This document shows, in pieces, positions 1-5,176 of a DNA stretch of 9,761 nucleotides (its first letter is position 1; the number at the start of each line of letters is the position of its first letter). The DNA is taken from the NCBI GenBank assembly GCA_030446945.1, contig JAUJMI010000111.1, positions 1 through 9,761 of the forward strand, given 5' to 3'. Under the pieces are notes generated by a model. That model was not told the origin of the DNA, made no database searches, and saw only the letters and a program-made list of their open reading frames with translations. Position numbers and translations under genes: made by a program. This DNA comes from Longimicrobium sp. (GTDB lineage Bacteria > Gemmatimonadota > Gemmatimonadetes > Longimicrobiales > Longimicrobiaceae).

Positions 1-1
1 C

Positions 2-430
2 TTCGGCAAGAAGCTGACGCTGGTTCCCATCCTGCGCGCCGGGCTGGGGATGGTGGACGGCGTGGCGCGGCTGATGCCGTCGGTGCGCGTGGGCCACATC
101 GGCCTGTACCGCGATCACGAGACGCTGGAGCCGGTGGACTACTACTTCAAGATCCCCAACACCCCCAACGAGCGCCACTTCATCGTCCTGGACCCCATGC
201 TGGCGACGGGCGGCTCCGCGTCGGCGGCGGTGACGTCGCTCAAGAAGCAGGGCGTGGCGCGCATCCAGTTCGTCTGCCTGGTGGCCGCCCCCGAGGGCGT
301 TCAGCGGATGCTCGCCGACCACCCGGACGTGCAGATCTTCACCGCCGCGCTGGACCGCGAGCTCAACGAGCAGGGCTACATCCTCCCCGGCCTCGGCGAC
401 GCCGGCGACCGGCTGTTCGGCACGAAGTAG
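2..430 (+). CDS. upp: Uracil phosphoribosyltransferase, 5'-truncated by window edge
   Basis: Enzyme of pyrimidine salvage in the cytoplasm that joins uracil to PRPP to give UMP and pyrophosphate. The visible 142 residues are the C-terminal two thirds of a family that is usually about 208-210 residues long, so roughly 65 residues lie outside the window. The frame is open from base 2. Family signatures are clear: [14 protein letters not shown] at the left edge, then [13 protein letters not shown], the PRPP-binding loop [14 protein letters not shown], and the uracil-binding C-terminal stretch [18 protein letters not shown]. No frameshift or missing motif is visible. It ends in TAG, followed two bases later by a perfect hairpin that looks like its terminator. 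Nothing can be said of its own promoter or start. Identification is very secure. Confidence 0.97.
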   Translation, partial: FGKKLTLVPILRAGLGMVDGVARLMPSVRVGHIGLYRDHETLEPVDYYFKIPNTPNERHFIVLDPMLATGGSASAAVTSLKKQGVARIQFVCLVAAPEGVQRMLADHPDVQIFTAALDRELNEQGYILPGLGDAGDRLFGTK

Positions 431-432
431 CG

Positions 433-466
433 ACGGGAGCCGCGTTGAAATCCGCGCGGCTCCCGT
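433..466 (+). terminator. Probable upp intrinsic terminator hairpin
   Basis: A perfect 12-bp stem (ACGGGAGCCGCG, 433-444, pairing with 455-466) with a 10-base loop lies just after the upp stop. The following bases (TGTATATT) are only moderately T-rich, so termination may be imperfect. The loop contains a -35-like hexamer used by the predicted tRNA promoter. Confidence 0.65.
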
Positions 467-474
467 TGTATATT
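445..474 (+). promoter_or_regulatory. Sigma70-type promoter for the tRNA unit
   Basis: TTGAAA at 445-450 and TATATT at 469-474 are separated by 18 bp, both close to the sigma70 consensus. Transcription would start near 481, about a dozen bases before the first tRNA-like sequence. It overlaps the upp terminator: the -35 box is in the hairpin loop and the -10 box lies directly after the stem. Confidence 0.75.
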
Positions 475-493
475 CAGGTGTCCTTCCACCGGA

Positions 494-547
<54 letters not shown>

Positions 548-567
548 GGAGGTTTTTCGGAAAAGTA

Positions 568-640
568 GGGCCCGTAGCTCAGGGGTTAGAGCAGGCGACT
601 CATAATCGTTAGGTCGTGGGTTCGATTCCCACCGGGCCCA
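568..640 (+). tRNA. tRNA-Ile2 (CAT anticodon, lysidine-type)
   Basis: A complete 73-nt cloverleaf: a 7-bp acceptor stem GGGCCCG/CGGGCCC with discriminator A640, D stem GCTC/GAGC, anticodon arm at 594-610 with loop CTCATAA and anticodon CAT at 601-603, 5-base variable loop, and T stem GTGGG/CCCAC with loop TTCGATT. CCA is not encoded and must be added by nucleotidyltransferase. CAT could mean Met, but the D arm and anticodon arm (GAGCAGGCGACTCATAATCG) closely match the minor isoleucine tRNA of E. coli as I recall it. In that tRNA TilS converts C34 to lysidine so that AUA is read as Ile. The anticodon stem has two G-U pairs at its outer end. The gene is probably transcribed from the promoter at 445-474 together with the broken copy upstream and ends at the terminator at 645-682. 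The tRNA call is certain; Ile2 over elongator Met is likely. Confidence 0.93.
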
Positions 641-644
641 TAAC

Positions 645-682
645 CGCCTGCGGTTCCTAGAGACAGGAGCCGCAGGCGTTTT
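645..682 (+). terminator. Intrinsic terminator of the tRNA unit
   Basis: Arms 645-658 (CGCCTGCGGTTCCT) and 665-678 (AGGAGCCGCAGGCG) pair over 14 bp with a single G-U, loop AGAGAC, followed directly by TTTT at 679-682. It begins five bases after the tRNA. The 3' arm is also complementary to a segment at 689-708 (see findings). Confidence 0.88.
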
Positions 683-749
683 GCTCTCCGCCTGCGGCTC
701 GCTGTCTCTCCGGCGCCACCGTCCGGCGGCAATTCTTAGATTTTTGCCC

Positions 750-777
750 TCTGTCCCGCGTCCTGGCGCGGGACAGA
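750..777. repeat. Perfect 11-bp inverted repeat
   Basis: TCTGTCCCGCG (750-760) is exactly repeated in inverted form at 767-777 around a 6-base spacer TCCTGG. There is no T-run on either side close enough for a typical terminator. It sits in the non-coding gap between the tRNA terminator (ends about 708) and the tssG remnant. Role unknown. Confidence 0.6.
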
Positions 778-808
778 AACGGGACCGGAGGAGGGCGCCC
801 CGCCGCGC

Positions 809-1560
809 ATGTCCGTGCACTTCATGGGGCTGGCGGGGGTGATGGGCCCGCTTCCGCACCCGTTCACGGAGCTGGTGCTGGAGCGGGCGTCGCGCAAGGA
901 CCCGGCGCTGCGCGACTTCCTGGACCTGTTCAACGACCGCCTCCTGCGACTCGTCCTATCAGGTGCGGAAGAAGCACGGCATCGCCCTCTCGCTGAGCCC
1001 CCCGCAGGAGACGGAGGTGGCCCGCGCCCTCTTCCCGCTGGCCGGCCTGGGCGCGCCCTTCCTGCGCGACCGGATGGAGCCCGAAGCCGTGCCGGGTGCG
1101 GCCGTCCTGGCGCACGTGTGACTGCTGGCGGCGCACCCGCGTTCCATGGCGGGCCTGGAGGGGATGCTCTCCAGCTACTTCGACGTGTGCATCCGCGGGC
1201 GGCAGTTCGAAGGGCGCTGGCTCCCGGTGGAGCCGGACCAGCACACGCGCATCGGCCGCGCCGGCCGCAACAACCGCCTGGGTACGGATACGATGCTGGG
1301 GACGCGCTTCTGGAACAGGCCGCCGCCTTCCAGCTCGACGTGGGCCCGCTGACGCTGGCGCAGTACCGCGCCTTCCTTCCGGACGGCCCCGCGCACCGCC
1401 CCCTGCGCGAGCTGACGCGCTTCTACGCGGGCACGGAGCTGGACTTCACGGCCCGCCTCGTGCTGAAAGCAGGCGAAGTCCCGTGCTCCACCCTGGATCG
1501 CGGCGCCGAGAGCCGCGGCTGGGGTGGACGAGCTGGCTGGGCACGACTCCAGGTTCCGCG
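809..1560 (+). pseudogene. tssG: tssG remnant (type VI secretion baseplate), frameshifted
   Basis: TssG is a baseplate wedge subunit of the type VI secretion system, acting with TssF, TssE and TssK at the inner membrane. Family sequence can be followed through three frames. From 809 to about 950 it reads SVHFMGLAG, FTELVLERAS and ALRDFLDLFNDRLL. From about 951 to 1313, in another frame, it reads YQVRKKHGIALSL, MAGLEGMLSSYFDV, EGRWLPVEPDQHTRIG and NRLGTDTMLGTRFW. From about 1312 to 1510 it returns to the first frame with DVGPLTLAQYRAFLPDG, PLRELTRFYAGTELDF and LVLKAGEVP. Finally the C-terminal signature LGWTSWL (about 1519-1539) is in the third frame. There is also an in-frame TGA at 1119-1121 where relatives carry a glycine-like position. 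TssG is usually some 300-350 residues; about the first 100 codons are missing, since bases before about 785 show no homology. No other T6SS gene is in the window. It is a decayed fragment and not expected to give a working protein. Frame breaks from sequencing error are possible, but one stop, three shifts and a lost 5' end together favour real decay. Confidence 0.85.
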
Positions 1561-1575
1561 GCCAAAGTGATCCGG

Positions 1576-2190
1576 ATGGAGGGCACGCTGAGATTCCTCG
1601 CGCTGGGCGACTCGTACACCATCGGGGAGGGCGTCGCCGAGCCCGAGCGCTGGCCCGTGCGCCTGGCGGCGATGCTGGCGGAGCGGGGGATCCGTCTGGA
1701 TCCCCCCGAGATCATCGCCCGCACCGGCTGGACCACGGACGAGCTGGACGCCGCCATCGACGCGGCGGCGCCGGTGGGCCCGTACAGCCTGGTCTCGCTG
1801 CTAGTTGGCGTCAACAACCAGTATCGCGGCCGCTCGGCGGAGGAGTACCGCGAGCAGTTCCGGTTCCTCCTCGGTCGGGCGAGCGGCTTCGCGGGGAACG
1901 AGGCGGGCCCCGTGCTGGTGCTCTCGATCCCGGACTGGGGCGTCACCCCCTCCGCTGCCGGCCGCGACCGCGACGCCATCGCCCGCGAGATCGACGCCTT
2001 CAACGCCATCGCGCACGAGGAGGCGAAGCTCGCCGGCGCCCGCTGGGTGGACCTGACCCCCGCCTCCCGCACCGCCGGCGCCCGCCCCGGCATGCTGGTG
2101 GCCGACGGCCTGCACCCCTCCGCCGCCGCGTACGAGGAGTGGGCGCGGCTGGCGCTGCCGCATGCCGTGGAGGCGCTGAAGGCGGGGTGA
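1576..2190 (+). CDS. SGNH/GDSL-family hydrolase (esterase/lipase-like)
   Basis: A 204-residue protein with all SGNH blocks: nucleophile motif LGDSYTIGEG with Ser13, block II glycine in ARTGWTTDEL (Gly51), block III GVNNQYRG with Asn80, and the C-terminal DGLHPS with Asp177 and His180 completing the triad. Length and order fit the single-domain lysophospholipase L1/TesA-like branch, whose members deacylate esters, thioesters or acylated sugars; the real substrate cannot be read from the sequence. There is no signal peptide or membrane segment, so it is probably cytoplasmic. The ATG at 1576 is chosen because the conserved first strand (RFLALGDS) starts five residues later. A GTG at 1567 is the alternative. 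No clear Shine-Dalgarno precedes either. The frame stays open upstream into the tssG remnant, but that part is not related sequence. It stands alone, with the tssG fossil before it and a repeat-like spacer after it. Family assignment is secure. Confidence 0.9.
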   Translation: MEGTLRFLALGDSYTIGEGVAEPERWPVRLAAMLAERGIRLDPPEIIARTGWTTDELDAAIDAAAPVGPYSLVSLLVGVNNQYRGRSAEEYREQFRFLLGRASGFAGNEAGPVLVLSIPDWGVTPSAAGRDRDAIAREIDAFNAIAHEEAKLAGARWVDLTPASRTAGARPGMLVADGLHPSAAAYEEWARLALPHAVEALKAG

Positions 2191-2547
2191 GGGGCGGGCC
2201 CCCGTTCGTCACCTCGCCGCCCCCTCCCCCAACAACCTGGGAAGGGGGCGCTGGCGTACGCCGGTGCGGGATGCATGGGTCGGTGCGGGGGCACGGGCAT
2301 TCGCCGCTATGAGGTCGGGGTGCGTCCTTCGCGTATGGCTACGGGTCGTCCGTCCGGAGGGTGCCGCGCGGGGGGGGGGGCGGCGGCGGTGCAGGGGGGC
2401 GGCACGGCGGCGCGGTGCAGGCCCAACGATGCGCGCACGGTGGCCTCCAGGCAAGCCGCCCGCGATGCTCATCGATCCGTAACGCGTCCGCCGCCGCCGT
2501 GGCATTATCTTGTGCGCAGCCCCATACACCTTTTGCGCCGCGCTGCC
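2191..2547. other. GC-rich intergenic spacer with repeat-like element
   Basis: No supportable gene in 357 bases. At 2218-2225/2243-2250 there is an 8-bp GC-only-plus-T/A inverted repeat (CGCCCCCT/AGGGGGCG) around a C-rich loop. From about 2205 to 2310 the order of short blocks (CGTCAC, GCCCCC, TACGC, GCATGGGT, GCACGG) resembles the stretch after the next gene (about 2843-2935), so this looks like one copy of an eroded dispersed repeat. A run of 11 G at 2370-2380 followed by more G clusters could form a G-quadruplex. A -10-like CATTAT at 2503-2508 lies 40 bases before the next gene, but without a convincing -35. Confidence 0.55.
2218..2250. repeat. Inverted repeat after the SGNH hydrolase gene
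   Basis: CGCCCCCT at 2218-2225 pairs with AGGGGGCG at 2243-2250; a further CCC/GGG pairing past a bulged A is possible. It lies 28 bases after the hydrolase stop. There is no T-run, so if it terminates transcription it is not a classical intrinsic terminator. Confidence 0.5.
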
Positions 2548-2823
2548 ATGCCGATCCGCGACGACCTCTACCGGAAAATGATCGAGGAGCGCCAGGCCGC
2601 CGAGACGGAGGCGCGCCGCGGCGATCTGCGCCGCTGGCTGCTGGTGCTGGCGGTTTGCCTCCTCTGGCAGGTCGCGGGGGGCGCGCTGGTCGTCTTCGCC
2701 TTCCACACCCACATGCCCCACGACGACGCCATGCAGATCGTCTGGGGCGGCCTCGGCATCGCGGCGGCGGGGACGGTGCTCACCGTCGCCATCGGCGCGC
2801 CCAGGCAGGGGCGGGAGGAGTAG
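2548..2823 (+). CDS. Small two-helix membrane protein, unknown function
   Basis: I do not recognise this 91-residue protein. Residues 1-29 are a charged, probably helical cytoplasmic tail rich in Arg and Glu (IRDDLYRK, IEERQAAETEARRGDLRR). Residues about 30-52 form one hydrophobic segment (LLVLAVCLLWQVAGGALVVF), followed by a short His/Asp-rich loop (HTHMPHDD, 53-60), a second hydrophobic segment at about 65-83, and a short charged tail ending REE. The positive-inside rule puts both ends in the cytoplasm and the His-rich loop outside. The ATG at 2548 is chosen because the sequence before it is repetitive spacer with poor coding character, although the frame is open back to 2275. ATG 2578 (residue 11) is an alternative. 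No good Shine-Dalgarno is seen. Its coding-like composition and sensible membrane topology make it a likely real gene. Neighbours give no functional hint. Confidence 0.72.
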   Translation: MPIRDDLYRKMIEERQAAETEARRGDLRRWLLVLAVCLLWQVAGGALVVFAFHTHMPHDDAMQIVWGGLGIAAAGTVLTVAIGAPRQGREE

Positions 2824-2983
2824 GACGGTCCCCTCTCGCCGCTCGTCACTCGCTGCCCCCCCCGAAACCGAGGCCTACGCGTGCATGGGTGCGCGGTTGC
2901 GTGGGACGTCGGCGGAGCGGGCACGGACAGCCACGCGGGGCGGCCCACACGGGGTCGGCGGCGGATGGCGGGGATCACCGGGC

Positions 2984-3022
2984 GGGGCAGACACGCAGGT
3001 TACACGCAGGTCTGCCCCTACG
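2984..3022. repeat. REP-like hairpin ending in CCCCTACG (copy 1)
   Basis: GGGGCAGAC (2984-2992) pairs perfectly with GTCTGCCCC (3010-3018). The loop holds a tandem direct repeat, ACACGCAGGT at 2991-3000 and again at 3002-3011. The 3' flank TACG continues into a second small palindrome ACGGAAATCCGT (3020-3031). The CCCCTACG end is shared with copy 2, 67 bases downstream. Confidence 0.65.
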
Positions 3023-3065
3023 GAAATCCGTGCGGAGCGCGGCGGTCGAGTTGGGCGCCAAGGGC

Positions 3066-3090
3066 GGGCGCGATGAATCGCGCCCCTACG
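3066..3090. repeat. REP-like hairpin ending in CCCCTACG (copy 2)
   Basis: GGGCGCGAT (3066-3074) and ATCGCGCCC (3077-3085) form a perfect 9-bp palindrome around GA, followed by CTACG. Hairpins of this build (GC-rich palindrome plus CCCCTACG) are, as I recall, dispersed in many copies between genes in several GC-rich phyla. Confidence 0.65.
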
Positions 3091-3116
3091 AGATCTTTGC
3101 GCCGCATGCCGAATTC

Positions 3117-3163
3117 TCCCCCTCACCCGCTTGCGCGCCCCCCGCAGGGGGGAGGGGGGCCTC
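3117..3163. repeat. C-run/G-run inverted repeat
   Basis: A C-rich stretch (CTCCCCCTC) is followed by CCCCCC-GCA-GGGGGG and then another G-rich stretch, allowing either a compact 6-bp hairpin with a GCA loop or a longer outer pairing of CCCCCTC with GAGGGGG. There is no T-run. It is the same general type as the element at 2218-2250. Confidence 0.45.
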
Positions 3164-3286
3164 CGCGCATCATCTAATCTGAAGTCACTTCGCTGTGCGA
3201 CAAGAGACGTAGCCACAGCGCATTACGAATATCACCTGATACGCTTTCTACCCGCCCCGCCCCCGCATCCCCCCCCCGCCGCCCGG

Positions 3287-3315
3287 TTGCTGACTACGCC
3301 CGCCGGAGGTATCAT
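3287..3315 (+). promoter_or_regulatory. Sigma70-type promoter of tldD-like gene
   Basis: TTGCTG at 3287-3292 and TATCAT at 3310-3315 with an ideal 17-bp spacer; the start would be near 3322, giving a leader of about 33 bases. A short dyad, CCGGA (3303-3307) and TCCGG (3315-3319), brackets the -10 box and could be an operator (inference). Confidence 0.7.
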
Positions 3316-3354
3316 CCGGGCATACCAGACGATCCTCGCACCCACGCTCCGCGC

Positions 3355-4950
3355 ATGAAACGCAGAGAGTTCCTCCTCCGTAGCGCAGGGGGCGCCGCAC
3401 TGGCGCTCGCGCCCACGCATGTACTCGCGAGCGGGCTCCGGCATGGGGAGCCCGACTACAAGGCACTCACCGGGCGGGCGCTGGACGCGGCGCGGAGGGC
3501 CGGCGCCAGCTACGCGGACGTGCGCATTACGCGCAACCGCAGCCAGTCCATCGCCACGCGCGAGCGGCGCATCACCGGGTTCGACGACGGGGAGACCTTC
3601 GGGTTCGGGGTGCGGGCGCTGGTGAACGGCGCGTGGGGGTTCGCCGCGTCGCGCGACCTGACGCTGGACGAGGTGGAGCGGGTGGCGCGCTCGGCGGCGT
3701 CGCAGGCACGGGCCAGCGCGGCCACCCTGCGCCGGCCGGTGGTTCTCGCGCCCGCCGAGGTGCACCGCGACGTGACCTGGCGCTCGCCGATCCAGACCGA
3801 CCCGTTCGACGTCCCCATCGAGGAAAAAGTGGCGCTGCTGCTGGCCGCCAACGAGGCCGCGCTCAAGGTGCAGGGCGCCAGGTTCGTCACCTCGTCGATG
3901 TTCTTTCTGCGCGAGGAGAAGACGTACGCCAACACGGACGGCTCGTACATAACGCAGACGATCTACCGGTCGTATCCGCAGATGAACGTGACGGCGGTGT
4001 CGGCGGACGGGTCGGACTTCCAGACGCGCATGTCCACCGACGTGCAGCCGATGGGCCTGGGTTACGAGCACGTGCGAGGCGCGCGGCTGGCCGAGAACGC
4101 GCCGCGCTGGGCGGAGGACGCGGTGAAGAAGCTCACCGCGAAGCCCGTGGAGCCGGGGCGCTTCGACCTGGTGCTCCTCCCCTCGCACCTCTTCCTGACC
4201 ATCCACGAGTCGATCGCGCACCCCACCGAGCTGGACCGCATCCTGGGGTACGAAGCCAACTACGCGGGTACGTCGTTCATCAGCCCCGTCCGGGATTACC
4301 TCGGCAAGTTCCGCTACGGGCCGGCCAACTTCAACATCCAGGCGGAGCGCAGCGCGCCGGGGTCGCTGGCCACGGTGGGGTACGATGACGAAGGGGTACG
4401 GCCGGACGAGTACCTGATCGTCAAGAACGGCGTCCTCAACGACCTGCAGACGACGCGCGAGCTGGCGCCGCTGCTGGCGGACTGGTACCGGCAGCAGGGG
4501 AAGCCGGTGCGCAGCCACGGCAACTCGTACGCGCAGAGCTGGAGCGACGTGCAGTTCCAGCGCATGCCCAACGTCAATCTGATGCCCAACCCCGAGCGCG
4601 ACGTGTCGCTGGACGAGCTGGTGGGCGACGTGCGGGACGGCATCCTGATCGAGGGGCGTGGCTCGTACTCCATCGACCAGCAGCGCTACAACGCGCAGTT
4701 CGGCGGGCAGACCTTCCACGAGATCAAGAACGGCAAGGTGGGCGGGATGCTCAAGGACGTGGCGTACCAGATGAGGACCCCCGAGTTCTGGAATTCGGTG
4801 GACGGGATCGGGGGGCGGAGCACCTACTTCGTGGGCGGCTCCTTCAATGACGGCAAGGGGCAGCCGTCGCAGTCCAACGCGGTGTCGCACGGCTGCCCGC
4901 CGGTGCGCGTGCGCAAGATCAACGTCATCAACACCGGCCGCCGGGGCTAG
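3355..4950 (+). CDS. TldD-type metallopeptidase with Tat signal
   Basis: A 531-residue TldD/PmbA-family protein. The N terminus MKRREFLLRSAGGAALALAP is a twin-arginine signal (RREFLL, then a hydrophobic stretch, then VLAS near residue 25), so the folded, metal-loaded enzyme is probably exported, unlike cytoplasmic E. coli TldD. The family's first domain follows (about 35-250: ARRAGASYADVRI, RITGFDDGETFGFGVRAL, NGAWGFAAS). The metal site motif HESIAH is at 284-289, fitting HExxxH with His284, Glu285 and His289, and continues into TELDRILGYEANYAGTSF. Later come GYDDEGVRPDEYLIVKNGVL (342-361), GRGSYSIDQQRYNAQFGGQ (434-452) and a C-terminal Cys514 in SHGCPPVRVRKI, where TldD proteins keep a cysteine metal ligand. 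TldD normally works with TldE/PmbA, degrading unfolded or leader peptides; no partner gene is adjacent. ATG 3355 directly opens the Tat motif and sits 33 bases after a good promoter, though without a clear Shine-Dalgarno. It stands alone, with secD 226 bases downstream under its own promoter. Family is certain; substrate unknown. Confidence 0.93.
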   Translation: MKRREFLLRSAGGAALALAPTHVLASGLRHGEPDYKALTGRALDAARRAGASYADVRITRNRSQSIATRERRITGFDDGETFGFGVRALVNGAWGFAASRDLTLDEVERVARSAASQARASAATLRRPVVLAPAEVHRDVTWRSPIQTDPFDVPIEEKVALLLAANEAALKVQGARFVTSSMFFLREEKTYANTDGSYITQTIYRSYPQMNVTAVSADGSDFQTRMSTDVQPMGLGYEHVRGARLAENAPRWAEDAVKKLTAKPVEPGRFDLVLLPSHLFLTIHESIAHPTELDRILGYEANYAGTSFISPVRDYLGKFRYGPANFNIQAERSAPGSLATVGYDDEGVRPDEYLIVKNGVLNDLQTTRELAPLLADWYRQQGKPVRSHGNSYAQSWSDVQFQRMPNVNLMPNPERDVSLDELVGDVRDGILIEGRGSYSIDQQRYNAQFGGQTFHEIKNGKVGGMLKDVAYQMRTPEFWNSVDGIGGRSTYFVGGSFNDGKGQPSQSNAVSHGCPPVRVRKINVINTGRRG

Positions 4951-5068
4951 ACCCCCCCGCCGGGACCCTTACGCGGCGCAGCGTGTACCGATGCCGCGGA
5001 AGAGGTAATCGTGCCGCTGGCAACGCGTTGGGAGCATCCGGCCCACCGCCGCGATCCGCCGTCGCCGG

Positions 5069-5098
5069 TTGACGAAGGCGCGCGGCGGGGGTTAGTAT
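5069..5098 (+). promoter_or_regulatory. Sigma70-type promoter of secDF
   Basis: TTGACG at 5069-5074 and TAGTAT at 5093-5098, spacer 18 bp. The start would be near 5105, leaving a leader of about 70 bases before secD. It is the best promoter-like match in the gap between the tldD-like gene and secD. Confidence 0.68.
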
Positions 5099-5176
5099 TG
5101 CAACTTCTCGCGCGACAATCGCTTCCACGGTTACCGGCGTTTCCTCCAACCCCCCTCCGGGAGTCCGTACTCTCCG

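Larger units (their letters stand above)
2824..3280. other. Intergenic spacer with several hairpin repeats
   Basis: About 460 bases with no supportable gene before the tldD promoter. Its left part (about 2843-2935) resembles the spacer after the previous gene. It then carries two hairpin elements that both end in CCCCTACG (2984-3022 and 3066-3090) and a C-run/G-run inverted repeat near 3117-3163. A 7-bp inverted repeat CGCTGTG/CACAGCG lies at 3191-3197/3214-3220, and C-rich runs fill about 3250-3284. This has the look of a landing ground for small dispersed non-coding repeats. Confidence 0.55.

Noticed and set aside
1096..2190. 364-residue open frame covering the tssG tail and the SGNH hydrolase
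   Set aside because: Its first 160 residues are out-of-frame tssG sequence with Arg/Ala-rich nonsense; real homology begins at 1576.
1446..2300. 284-residue minus-strand open frame over the SGNH gene
   Set aside because: Shadow of the hydrolase; Ser/Arg/Ala/Pro-rich without motifs.
2275..2547. N-terminal extension of the small membrane protein
   Set aside because: The frame is open, but the sequence is Gly/Arg-rich translation of the G-run spacer; the plausible protein begins at ATG 2548.
2984..3220. Possible CRISPR array
   Set aside because: The repeats are palindromes with different stems, only two share a tail, and there are no regular spacers or cas genes.
3232..4890. 552-residue open frame antisense to the tldD-like gene
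   Set aside because: Same GC-bias artefact; composition is dominated by Arg, His, Val and Leu with no family motif, while the + strand has a complete TldD.
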